DNA from: JAPPHA01 sp964291635
Lineage (GTDB): Bacteria; Pseudomonadota; Alphaproteobacteria; Rhodobacterales; Rhodobacteraceae
Reading direction: 5' to 3'
DNA: 64,000 bases
Assembly (NCBI GenBank): GCA_964291635.2
Contig: OZ219890.1
Span: forward strand, 124,001-188,000
Position 1 is the stretch's first letter; the number at the start of each line of letters is the position of its first letter. The translations under genes and the position numbers were made by a program. This document shows positions 1-7,493 of the stretch, one piece after another. The notes below the pieces were generated by a model. That model ran no database searches, was not told where the DNA came from, and saw only the letters and a list, made by a program, of their open reading frames with translations.

Positions 1-118
1 TGTGAAAACAGGATTTGTCCGCTGCGGAACCGGATTGACCGACACGCGAGGAACCGGGCGAAAACGGTTTGGGGTACCTTGCGTTTCCGGAATTCCGGTC
101 GTGACCGATGACACCGAG

Positions 119-772
119 CTACCGCGTGGTCTCGGTCAGCCGCCTTCGAACGTATTCATCGACGCAGGTAATCAGCGTATCCATGTTCGGTTCTTCGAAA
201 AAATGCCCTGCGGATGCAATGACCTGGTGCGAAATCGTGATGCCCTTTTGTTCGCGGAGGCGACGCACGAGATCCTCGATGCTCTCGGGTGGAGCCACAT
301 TGTCAGCGGAACCGTTAATTATCAGGCCGGATGACGGGCAAGGAGCAAGAAAGGTAAAGTCGTACATGTTGGCGGGAGGCGAGACCGAAACAAATCCGGA
401 AATTTCCGGACGCCGCATGAGCAGTTGCATCCCGATCCACGCCCCGAAGGAAAATCCGGCAACCCAGCAGTGTTTCGCGTTCGGATTGAGCGCCTGCAGG
501 TAATCCAGCGCCGCCGCCGCATCCGATAACTCACCAACACCTTCGTCATACGTCCCCTGGGAACGCCCGACTCCTCGAAAGTTGAAACGAAGGACGGTGA
601 ACCCCATCCTGAAAAAGGCGTAATGGAGGTTATAGACAACACGATTGTTCATCGTGCCGCCGAATTTGGGGTGCGGGTGCAGAATAATGCCGAGCGGGCT
701 GTCCTTCTCCTTTTGAGGGTGATAGCGCCCCTCAAGGCGCCCTTCGGGACCCTGAAAGATCACTTCCGGCAT
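119..772 (-). CDS. alpha/beta hydrolase (COG2945-like)
   Basis: Predicted soluble serine hydrolase of the alpha/beta fold, 217 residues; substrate unknown. The chain shows an early 'HPHPKFGGTMNN' oxyanion-type loop, 'LRFNFRGVGRSQG' after it, a nucleophile elbow 'VAGFSFGAW' (Ser in GFSFG) and a C-terminal catalytic His in 'SAGHFFEEP'. A longer reading frame exists, but the ATG at 772 has a GGAG six bases upstream, so that start is preferred. It diverges from iscR, and related hydrolases often sit beside SUF genes in alphaproteobacteria, so a shared promoter region is likely. The family is clear; the reaction is not. Confidence 0.85.
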   Translation of the reverse strand: MPEVIFQGPEGRLEGRYHPQKEKDSPLGIILHPHPKFGGTMNNRVVYNLHYAFFRMGFTVLRFNFRGVGRSQGTYDEGVGELSDAAAALDYLQALNPNAKHCWVAGFSFGAWIGMQLLMRRPEISGFVSVSPPANMYDFTFLAPCPSSGLIINGSADNVAPPESIEDLVRRLREQKGITISHQVIASAGHFFEEPNMDTLITCVDEYVRRRLTETTR

Positions 773-838
773 CGACATCTCCGGATTGTGCCAGCCATCC
801 TCCGGTTCGGGACAGGTTGACGGTTGCAAGGGAACAAA

Positions 839-853
839 TTAGAATGATTCTAA
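839..853. promoter_or_regulatory. Irr/ICE-like iron box upstream of iscR-suf
   Basis: The perfect palindrome TTAGAATGATTCTAA lies in the divergent promoter region, about 90 bases before the iscR start. It fits the TTAGAA-N3-TTCTAA core of the iron control element bound by Irr in alphaproteobacteria. The palindrome is seen directly; the assignment to Irr rests on recalled consensus and is inference. It would place the SUF operon, and perhaps the divergent hydrolase, under iron/heme control. Confidence 0.6.
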
Positions 854-942
854 AATCTTTAAGAAGTCTCCTTCCCCGGAAACATGCCTGTTAGTGCTTT
901 CGGTCGCGGGCGTCAACCGGGGCGAACCCAGGAAACAAGGTC

Positions 943-1404
943 ATGAAACTGAGCACAAAAGGCCGGTACGCGATGGTTGCTCTCGTCGATCTTGCCGGGG
1001 CCAGTCCGGCAACGGCAGTTCCATTGGCCGAAATTGCCCAGCGGCAGAAAATATCGTTGCCCTACCTTGAACAACTGTTCGTCAAGTTGCGCCGGGCCGG
1101 CCTGGTACACGCGATTCGGGGACCGGGAGGAGGTTACCAGCTTGCGCGGTCGTGTGATTCAATTCGGGTCTCTGAAATTCTGTCCGCCGTCGATGAATCG
1201 ATGGACGCGCTGTCGACAGGTGCCGGTCAGTCCGGGCTAGTATCCGGAACCCGTGCCCAGTCATTGAGCAACAGGTTCTGGGAAGGCCTCTCGGCGATGG
1301 TCTATGTACACATGCATCAGACGCGGTTGAGCGACATATCGTCAAATCATCTCGCACCGTGTCCTGCCGTTCCCAACCTTCTTCAAATGGCCGACGAAAA
1401 GTGA
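943..1404 (+). CDS. iscR: Rrf2/IscR-family regulator lacking the three cluster cysteines
   Basis: First gene of the SUF operon and its probable local regulator, 153 residues. The N-terminal winged helix (about 1-65, 'MKLSTKGRYAMVALVDLA', 'YLEQLFVKLRRAGLV', 'GPGGGY') is typical of IscR. The segment after 'AVDESMDA' normally carries three Cys that ligate a [2Fe-2S] cluster; here residues 88-107 contain none. The only cysteines are Cys71 and Cys140. Cysteine-reduced IscR is known in Rhodobacter-type bacteria, so this may be a variant with unusual ligation or a cluster-free repressor. Its TGA overlaps the GTG of the next gene. Confidence 0.9.
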   Translation: MKLSTKGRYAMVALVDLAGASPATAVPLAEIAQRQKISLPYLEQLFVKLRRAGLVHAIRGPGGGYQLARSCDSIRVSEILSAVDESMDALSTGAGQSGLVSGTRAQSLSNRFWEGLSAMVYVHMHQTRLSDISSNHLAPCPAVPNLLQMADEK

Positions 1405-2456
1405 GCCGAACCTATCTTGACTGGAATGCGACCGCGCCCTTGCGCCCTGAAGCCCGGGACGCGATGTTCGGCGCGCTCGGGGCTGTCGGCAATCCGTCGT
1501 CGGTGCATTTTGAGGGGCGAAGGGCGCGTGCGATCGTCGAACGTGCGAGGGCCCAGGTCGCAGCGGCGTTCGGGGCCCAACCCACGGAGGTCGTCTTTAC
1601 CTCCGGAGCCACGGAAGCCGCCGCATTGGCAATGACGGGTCGAAACCTCGGCGCAGCCCTGGTCGAACATGAGTGCGTGCTTGCGTGGGCAGAGCACGTC
1701 CTGGAGACGACGGCAGATGGACGGATCGTTGTTCCTGATCCCGGCAATGCCTCCGCGCAGGCAGCGAACAGCGAAACCGGAATTCTGCAGCAACTGCCGC
1801 CGGGGCTGGCGGTAGCCGATTTTGCCCAGGCTTTCGGGAAGACGCCATGCAACTTCCGATCATCGGGAGCGGAAATGGCAATCATCTCGGCTCACAAGAT
1901 TGGAGGCCCGACCGGCATCGGCGCACTTTTGGTTCGCGAGGGCAGGGATGTGCATCCACAAATCCTCGGTGGCGGCCAGGAATCGGGGTTGCGGGCAGGT
2001 ACCGAAAACCTGTCCGGAATCGCCGGGTTCGGTGCGGCGGCGGAGGCCACATTGCGCGACCTCGAGGACGGGGTCTGGAATCGCGTGGCCAGTCTTCGCG
2101 ATTCATTCGAGGCGCGCATTGACGAAATGGTGCCGGACGCCGTCTTCATCGGGCGTGGAGCACCAAGATTGCCGAATACGAGCTGTTTCGCGCTTCCGGG
2201 ATGGGATAGCGAAACGCAGGTGATCCAGATGGACCTGCAAGGGTTTTCGGTATCTGCCGGATCGGCCTGCAGTTCGGGGAAGGTCTCCCGCACCGGAAGT
2301 CCGGCGCTACGGGCGATGGGGTTCGATGCGCAAACGGTTCGAAGCGCGATTCGCGTTTCCATAGGTCCTTCGACCCGGGAAACAGACTTGATGAAATTTG
2401 CCGAGGCCTGGAGTGCATCCAGCCGTCGCGCGGTCGACAAGGCACGCGCCGCGTAA
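1401..2456 (+). CDS. cysteine desulfurase, NifS/IscS-like (class V aminotransferase)
   Basis: PLP enzyme that takes sulfur from cysteine as an enzyme persulfide for cluster assembly; 351 residues from the GTG at 1401, which overlaps the iscR stop. An ATG at 1359 inside iscR is less likely because homologs start at 'SRTYLDWNATAPLRP'. The PLP lysine is Lys166 in 'ISAHKIGG', and the catalytic cysteine is Cys290 in 'SAGSACSSGKV', on the long loop of the IscS type. It precedes sufB, while a second desulfurase, SufS, ends the operon. The two may differ in acceptor; for example, this one may serve tRNA thiolation. Confidence 0.92.
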   Translation: MSRTYLDWNATAPLRPEARDAMFGALGAVGNPSSVHFEGRRARAIVERARAQVAAAFGAQPTEVVFTSGATEAAALAMTGRNLGAALVEHECVLAWAEHVLETTADGRIVVPDPGNASAQAANSETGILQQLPPGLAVADFAQAFGKTPCNFRSSGAEMAIISAHKIGGPTGIGALLVREGRDVHPQILGGGQESGLRAGTENLSGIAGFGAAAEATLRDLEDGVWNRVASLRDSFEARIDEMVPDAVFIGRGAPRLPNTSCFALPGWDSETQVIQMDLQGFSVSAGSACSSGKVSRTGSPALRAMGFDAQTVRSAIRVSIGPSTRETDLMKFAEAWSASSRRAVDKARAA

Positions 2457-2474
2457 CTGCCCCGGCATTCGAAC

Positions 2475-4013
2475 ATGGAGATCAAAGTGGCCATTGACGA
2501 CGGTGAATTCAACGTCCGGGAAGGTGTCGATCAGGAGACCGTCGAAGCGGTTCGATCGGTCGGTACCTACCGATACGGATTCGAAACCGACATCGAAACC
2601 GAGTACGCGCCGAAAGGCCTGAACGAAGACATCATCCGCCATATTTCCGATCGGAACCAGGAACCGGAATGGATGACCGAATGGCGGCTCGCCGCACACC
2701 GGCGGTGGGTCAGCATGTCGGAACCGAAATGGGCGATGGTCAACTATCCCGAGATCGATTTCCAGGACCAGCACTATTTCGCCCAGCCGAAATCGATGTC
2801 GGAGGCCCGGCCTACGTCGATCGACGACGTCGATCCCAAGCTTCTCGAAACCTACAGAAAGCTTGGCATTCCCCTTCAGGAACAGATGATCCTGGCAGGC
2901 GTGCAGGGTGCAGGCGATGTACCCGCTGACGGACGCAAGGTCGCGGTGGATGCCGTTTTTGACTCCGTTTCCGTCGGAACAACGTTCCAGGAGGAACTCG
3001 GAAAAGCCGGTGTGATCTTCTGTTCCATGTCGGAAGCACTCCGGGAGCACCCCGAACTCGTCCGGAAATACCTCGGTACGGTCGTTCCTCCTTCGGACAA
3101 TTTTTACGCGACGTTGAATTCGGCGGTGTTTTCCGATGGCTCGTTCGTGTATGTGCCCCCCGGCGTCCGATGCCCGATGGAACTCAGCACCTATTTCCGG
3201 ATCAACGCGGAAAACACCGGGCAATTCGAGCGAACACTCATCATCGCCGACCGCGGATCCTATGTTTCGTATCTTGAAGGGTGCACGGCACCGCAGCGCG
3301 ATACCAACCAGCTGCACGCGGCGGTCGTTGAACTCGTGGCCGAGGAAGAGGCAGAGATCAAGTATTCAACCGTTCAGAACTGGTTCCCGGGCGACGAGAC
3401 CGGCAAGGGTGGCATCTACAATTTCGTGACAAAAAGAGCCGACTGCCGCGGCAATCGCTCCAAGGTCATGTGGACGCAGGTCGAGACGGGTTCTGCAATA
3501 ACCTGGAAGTATCCGAGCTGCATTCTTCGCGGTGCCGAAAGCCAGGGCGAATTCTACTCAATTGCGATCGCCAACAATTTCCAGCAGGCGGATACCGGAA
3601 CGAAAATGGTTCACCTTGGCAGGAACTCCCGTTCGCGAATCGTATCAAAGGGGATTTCCGCCGGGCGCGCCCAAAACACGTACAGGGGTCTTGTTTCGAT
3701 GCACCCGAGGGCACGGAGCAGCCGTAACCACACGCAGTGCGACTCCTTGCTGATCGGGGGAAACTGCGGTGCCCATACGGTGCCGTACATCGAGGTCAAG
3801 AACAACTCGTCGCGCGTCGAACATGAAGCAACGACCTCTCGGGTCGATGAAGACCAGCTGTTCTATTGCCAGCAACGCGGCATGAACGAGGAAGAGGCGG
3901 TCGCCCTTGTCGTCAACGGTTTCTGCAGGGATGTTTTGCAGGCCTTGCCGATGGAATTCGCCATGGAGGCACAGCAACTGGTCGCGATCAGCCTGGAAGG
4001 CTCGGTCGGATGA
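2475..4013 (+). CDS. sufB: Fe-S cluster assembly scaffold SufB
   Basis: Scaffold subunit of the SufBCD complex on which new Fe-S clusters are built; cytosolic, 512 residues, close to the alphaproteobacterial norm. The N-terminal part has 'YRYGFETDIETEYAPKGL' and the EPEWM segment, followed by the beta-helical core with 'YVPPGVRCPMELSTYFRIN', 'EGCTAPQRDTNQLHAAVVEL' and 'QCDSLLIG'. The C-terminal 'HEATTSRVDEDQLFYCQQRG' is characteristic of SufB. Its stop overlaps the start of a small membrane protein (ATGA), so translation is coupled. Confidence 0.97.
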   Translation: MEIKVAIDDGEFNVREGVDQETVEAVRSVGTYRYGFETDIETEYAPKGLNEDIIRHISDRNQEPEWMTEWRLAAHRRWVSMSEPKWAMVNYPEIDFQDQHYFAQPKSMSEARPTSIDDVDPKLLETYRKLGIPLQEQMILAGVQGAGDVPADGRKVAVDAVFDSVSVGTTFQEELGKAGVIFCSMSEALREHPELVRKYLGTVVPPSDNFYATLNSAVFSDGSFVYVPPGVRCPMELSTYFRINAENTGQFERTLIIADRGSYVSYLEGCTAPQRDTNQLHAAVVELVAEEEAEIKYSTVQNWFPGDETGKGGIYNFVTKRADCRGNRSKVMWTQVETGSAITWKYPSCILRGAESQGEFYSIAIANNFQQADTGTKMVHLGRNSRSRIVSKGISAGRAQNTYRGLVSMHPRARSSRNHTQCDSLLIGGNCGAHTVPYIEVKNNSSRVEHEATTSRVDEDQLFYCQQRGMNEEEAVALVVNGFCRDVLQALPMEFAMEAQQLVAISLEGSVG

Positions 4014-4258
4014 ACAGGTTTCGTCAACCCTTCATCTATGGAACCGTAACCGCCGGGGTCGTTTTCTTCATAGGCTGGTCGACCGGCATGGGCGGTTCCT
4101 TGTTGCCGAACGTCGGTTTTTCGGTTCTCATGGGCGTCTTTGCCGGAATCCTCTATTGGCTGGTACAGAGATACGCCAAGCCGGGTTCCCGTTTCGAAAT
4201 GGGCGGTGAACGAAGGCAGGATTCATCTGCCGCCGGAAAAAACAACAAACAGGTCTGA
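4010..4258 (+). CDS. small two-helix membrane protein between sufB and sufC
   Basis: An 82-residue protein with two predicted membrane helices, about residues 10-27 ('YGTVTAGVVFFIGWSTG') and 33-53 ('NVGFSVLMGVFAGILYWLV'), then a basic, polar tail. Its ATG overlaps the sufB TGA, and sufC begins two bases after its stop, so it is a cotranscribed part of the operon. No known family was recognised. Small uncharacterised proteins occur at this spot in Rhodobacter-type SUF operons. A role in anchoring the SufBCD complex to the membrane is speculation. Confidence 0.75.
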   Translation: MNRFRQPFIYGTVTAGVVFFIGWSTGMGGSLLPNVGFSVLMGVFAGILYWLVQRYAKPGSRFEMGGERRQDSSAAGKNNKQV

Positions 4259-4259
4259 C

Positions 4260-5015
4260 ATGCTCGAAATTTCTGGTCTCCATGTTGCGCTCGAAGAAGA
4301 GCACAAACCGATCCTCAAAGGCGTGGATCTGAGCCTGCCACCCGGAACGGTGCACGCGATCATGGGACCCAACGGGTCGGGAAAATCGACATTGTCGTAT
4401 GTCCTGGCCGGCCGCGAGGGATATGAGGTCACTCGTGGTACGGTCACGTTGGATGGCGAGGATGTACTCGAACTCGATCCCAGCGAGCGGGCCGTCATGG
4501 GGCTATTTCTCGCGTTCCAGTATCCGGTCGAAATACCTGGCGTGACCAACATGACGTTCCTTCGAACGGCGGCGAACTCGCTGTCAAAGGCCAGAGGCGA
4601 ACCGGAAATTCCTGCGGGAGCGTTTCTGAAACGCGTTCGGGCCCATGCGAATGAACTCGGAATCGACCAGGAAATGTTGAAACGCCCTTTGAATACCGGG
4701 TTCTCCGGCGGCGAGAAAAAACGTAATGAAATATTGCAGATGACCATGCTGCAACCAAAGGTCTGTATCCTCGACGAGACCGATTCCGGGTTGGACATTG
4801 ACGCCATGAAACTCGTCGCGGCGGGTGTCAGCAGGTTGAGGACGGCAGACAGATCGATTTTGGTAATCACGCATTACCAGCGTTTGCTCAATTACATCGA
4901 ACCCGATGTTGTCCACATCATGGCGGATGGCCGCATCATCGAGTCCGGAGGTCCAGAACTGGCAATCAGGGTGGAGGAAAGCGGATACTCCGACCTGTTG
5001 AAGAAAGTCGCCTAA
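4260..5015 (+). CDS. sufC: Fe-S cluster assembly ATPase SufC
   Basis: ABC-type ATPase of the SufBCD scaffold, 251 residues, cytosolic. Walker A is 'GPNGSGKST' near residues 36-44, the signature is 'FSGGEKKR', and Walker B with the SufC-specific acidic stretch is 'CILDETDSGLD'; 'VITHYQRLLNYI' carries the switch histidine. The ATG at 4260 is chosen because 'MLEISGLHVAL' is the usual SufC start; an upstream in-frame ATG would overlap the preceding gene. sufD begins immediately after its TAA. ATP hydrolysis by SufC drives rearrangement of SufB and SufD during cluster assembly. Confidence 0.97.
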   Translation: MLEISGLHVALEEEHKPILKGVDLSLPPGTVHAIMGPNGSGKSTLSYVLAGREGYEVTRGTVTLDGEDVLELDPSERAVMGLFLAFQYPVEIPGVTNMTFLRTAANSLSKARGEPEIPAGAFLKRVRAHANELGIDQEMLKRPLNTGFSGGEKKRNEILQMTMLQPKVCILDETDSGLDIDAMKLVAAGVSRLRTADRSILVITHYQRLLNYIEPDVVHIMADGRIIESGGPELAIRVEESGYSDLLKKVA

Positions 5016-6302
5016 ATGTTCACTGGACAACAAAAAACGGACACAGTCGAAGAATTGCTCGGAAACTACGATGCCCCTCGGGGCACGGGCTGGGGGAAGC
5101 AGGCGCAAGCGGCCGCAGAGGCCCGGTTCCGAAGTATCGGACTGCCGGCCCGTAAGGACGAATACTGGCGTTTCGCCGGCCCGAACGGTTTTTCCAGGAC
5201 GGATAGCGAACGGGTTTCCATTCTATCGGACTCGGTCCAGCCGGCATTTAACGAAACGGACTGCCTGAACCTCGTCTTCGTTGACGGTGTCTTCAGGCCG
5301 GACCTCTCGGATCGGGAGGTGTTGAAACAGGCCGATATCGTTACGATCGCGGACGCCATGGCGCTCGACATTTCCTGGGCGAAATCGATTTTCGGCGAAC
5401 TCGAATGCAGGGGACAGGACCCGGTTCGAAGGCCGTTTGCGGCACTGAATTCCGCCCGAACTACCAATGGATTTGCAATTCTCGTAACCGGAAGGGTCAG
5501 CAGGCCCGTTTGCCTTAGCTACCTGCGCGAAAACGACCGGTCCGACGCGATCGTTCATTCCGTTGTTCTTGTTCGGCAGGGCGGGTCCTTGACGCTGCTC
5601 GAAAACGGTCCGGGCGCCGCCCGGCTGAACTCGGTCCTTGAGGTTGAACTCGAGGCAGCCGCTTCCTTCGATCACGTGAGAGTCCAAGGACGCGACCATG
5701 AGCGCCGCGCGATCACCCACATGTTCGCACGCCTTGCGGAGGAATCTTCGTTCAGGAGTTTTACGATGACCGCCAACGGGTCGCATACCCGCAATGAGGC
5801 GTTTATCGAGTTGTGCGGGGATGACTCCCGTGTGACCGTAGCCGGGGTTTGCGTAGGGGAAGGGGCATTTCTGCACGACGATTCAGTTTTCGTGGTCCAT
5901 GACGCGGAACGATGCGAGAGCCGCCAGGTGTTCAAGAAAGTTCTTGGAGAGGGCGCCAAAGGTGTTTTCCAGGGGAAAATCCTTGTGAAACCCGGAGCGC
6001 AAAAGACGGACGGTTACCAGATCAGCAAGGGCCTGCTGCTTGATGAGACCAGCCAGTTCCTGGCGAAACCCGAACTTGAGATCTACGCTGACGACGTTGC
6101 GTGTTCGCACGGGTCGACGAGCGGAGCGATTGACGAGGAGGCGCTGTTTTATCTCATGTCCAGGGGAATCTCGCGGAAGGAAGCAGAGAGAATACTGGTG
6201 CTGGCATTCCTCGAGGAGGCGGTTGACGAGATATCCGATCGGGACATCGCCGAAGATATAAGATTACGGTTGGCGGAGTGGATTGCACGACACCGGTCAT
6301 GA
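5016..6302 (+). CDS. sufD: Fe-S cluster assembly protein SufD
   Basis: SufB paralog that completes the SufBC2D scaffold and is linked to iron acquisition in the complex; 428 residues. The N-terminal helical part includes 'GLPARKDEYWRFAGP'. The C-terminal beta-helix ends with 'GVFQGKILVKPGAQKTDGYQ' and 'CSHGSTSGAIDEEALFYLMS', which contains the conserved Cys and His region. It starts directly after sufC with no gap, and its TGA overlaps the next ATG. The N-terminal half is weakly conserved, as is usual for SufD. Confidence 0.95.
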   Translation: MFTGQQKTDTVEELLGNYDAPRGTGWGKQAQAAAEARFRSIGLPARKDEYWRFAGPNGFSRTDSERVSILSDSVQPAFNETDCLNLVFVDGVFRPDLSDREVLKQADIVTIADAMALDISWAKSIFGELECRGQDPVRRPFAALNSARTTNGFAILVTGRVSRPVCLSYLRENDRSDAIVHSVVLVRQGGSLTLLENGPGAARLNSVLEVELEAAASFDHVRVQGRDHERRAITHMFARLAEESSFRSFTMTANGSHTRNEAFIELCGDDSRVTVAGVCVGEGAFLHDDSVFVVHDAERCESRQVFKKVLGEGAKGVFQGKILVKPGAQKTDGYQISKGLLLDETSQFLAKPELEIYADDVACSHGSTSGAIDEEALFYLMSRGISRKEAERILVLAFLEEAVDEISDRDIAEDIRLRLAEWIARHRS

Positions 6303-6892
6303 GCTCTCTGACATCGGAAATCCTGACTGCGTACCGACACCCTCGCTTGAGTTTCGAACGCCAGCTTGCCAAGAACATCGGCGATGAACGCATCCTGTTT
6401 TTCGGCATGCTCGCGTGTTTTCTGGCATTTGTTGCCAGAATGCCGTCATTGTTCCGCGATTCGATAACTTCCGGTTCACCACCCTTGCACGCCGTCGTGC
6501 CTATCCATTTCGCCGTTTCACTATTGATGGCGCCGTTACTCTTGTATTCGGTCGCGGCCGCGTCGCATGTCCTGGCACGCACTTTGGGTGGTCGGGGGAA
6601 CTGGCGCGATGCACGCCTGGCTCTCTTTTGGGTCGTCCTGGCCATGTCGCCTCTTGTACTCGTCGCCGGAATCGTCGAGGTGGCGTTCCAACCTTGGATT
6701 TCGGGAGCGCTGCTTGTTGCAATTGCGGTGCTGTTTTTCTCGTACTGGATGCATTGCTTGATTCGCGTTGAGTTCATGGAAAGGCCTGCGTACATGGTGG
6801 ATGGGCAAGGGGCACTTGGGCCACGCACCGGGGCCGGGCGCGGCAGATCCACGTATTTCAGGCGGGCATCCATCGGGAAACCGGAAGGATGA
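6299..6892 (+). CDS. Yip1-family membrane protein (first of pair)
   Basis: Integral membrane protein of about 197 residues with roughly five hydrophobic segments, including 'FFGMLACFLAFVARM', 'HFAVSLLMAPLLLYSVAAA', 'ALFWVVLAMSPLVLVAGIVE' and 'ISGALLVAIAVLFFSYW'. The start ATG overlaps the sufD stop. The layout and the 'SPLVLVAGIVE'-type helices match small Yip1-domain proteins found in Rhodobacter-type SUF operons. Its role in cluster assembly is unknown. The C-terminal tail is basic and glycine-rich and probably faces the cytoplasm. Confidence 0.75.
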   Translation: MSSLTSEILTAYRHPRLSFERQLAKNIGDERILFFGMLACFLAFVARMPSLFRDSITSGSPPLHAVVPIHFAVSLLMAPLLLYSVAAASHVLARTLGGRGNWRDARLALFWVVLAMSPLVLVAGIVEVAFQPWISGALLVAIAVLFFSYWMHCLIRVEFMERPAYMVDGQGALGPRTGAGRGRSTYFRRASIGKPEG

Positions 6893-6905
6893 TCGGTTAC
6901 CCAGC

Positions 6906-7493
6906 ATGTTGAAGGACACGTTAGAACTTGCGTACCTGACCATCGTGAGACCGGGTCAAGGTGTTCGTATCGCGGTCCGGTTTCTGAACACGTCCCCGAT
7001 CGTGCGGCTGGAGTGCCTGCTCCTGATCGCGATTCTGGGAACGCTGGCTACGACGCTCACCGTTCAGCTTGCTCCGGCAATGCAGGATGGCGCGACGGAG
7101 CTGTTGATCACGTCGCCAATCAACCTGACGATAATCCAGATTGCCACGATGTTCATTGTCGCGGGGTTTATCTTTGGCGTGGGGAAAGTGTTCGGAGGAA
7201 CAGGGAGTTATCAGGAATGCCTTGGAGCAATAATCTGGCTGCAGGCCATGCTCCTGTTTGTTCAGCTTGCCCAACTTGTTTCGGTGCTGGTCTTCCCGCC
7301 GATCACGTCGCTGGTGACATTCGGAGGACTGGGAATCGCATTTTATCTCGTCATCAGTTTCATCAAGGAGATCCATGGATTCCGCAGCGGACTGGCGGTC
7401 GTCATGGGCGTCATCCTTACACTTTTCCTGATCGCATTGACGATTGTCGCCTTTCTGCCAATTGTTGGATTTCAGCCGGGAGTCGGTGGCTGA
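6906..7493 (+). CDS. Yip1-family membrane protein (second of pair)
   Basis: A 195-residue membrane protein with about five hydrophobic helices: 'LECLLLIAILGTLATTLTV', 'ATMFIVAGFIFGVGKVFGG', 'WLQAMLLFVQLAQLVSVLV', 'FGGLGIAFYLVISFIKEI' and 'LTLFLIALTIVAFLPIVGF'. The motif 'GGTGSYQECLGAIIWLQ' before a helix resembles the conserved loop of the Yip1 domain. It lies 13 bases after the first Yip1 gene, and sufS starts immediately after its stop. The two neighbours may act as a heterodimer. No function is established; placement inside an Fe-S operon is the only clue. Confidence 0.78.
   Translation: MLKDTLELAYLTIVRPGQGVRIAVRFLNTSPIVRLECLLLIAILGTLATTLTVQLAPAMQDGATELLITSPINLTIIQIATMFIVAGFIFGVGKVFGGTGSYQECLGAIIWLQAMLLFVQLAQLVSVLVFPPITSLVTFGGLGIAFYLVISFIKEIHGFRSGLAVVMGVILTLFLIALTIVAFLPIVGFQPGVGG

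Noticed and set aside
2307..3317. 336-codon open frame antisense to sufB
   Set aside because: It lies entirely opposite the cysteine desulfurase end and sufB, which have clear family signatures; long antisense frames are common in GC-rich coding DNA.
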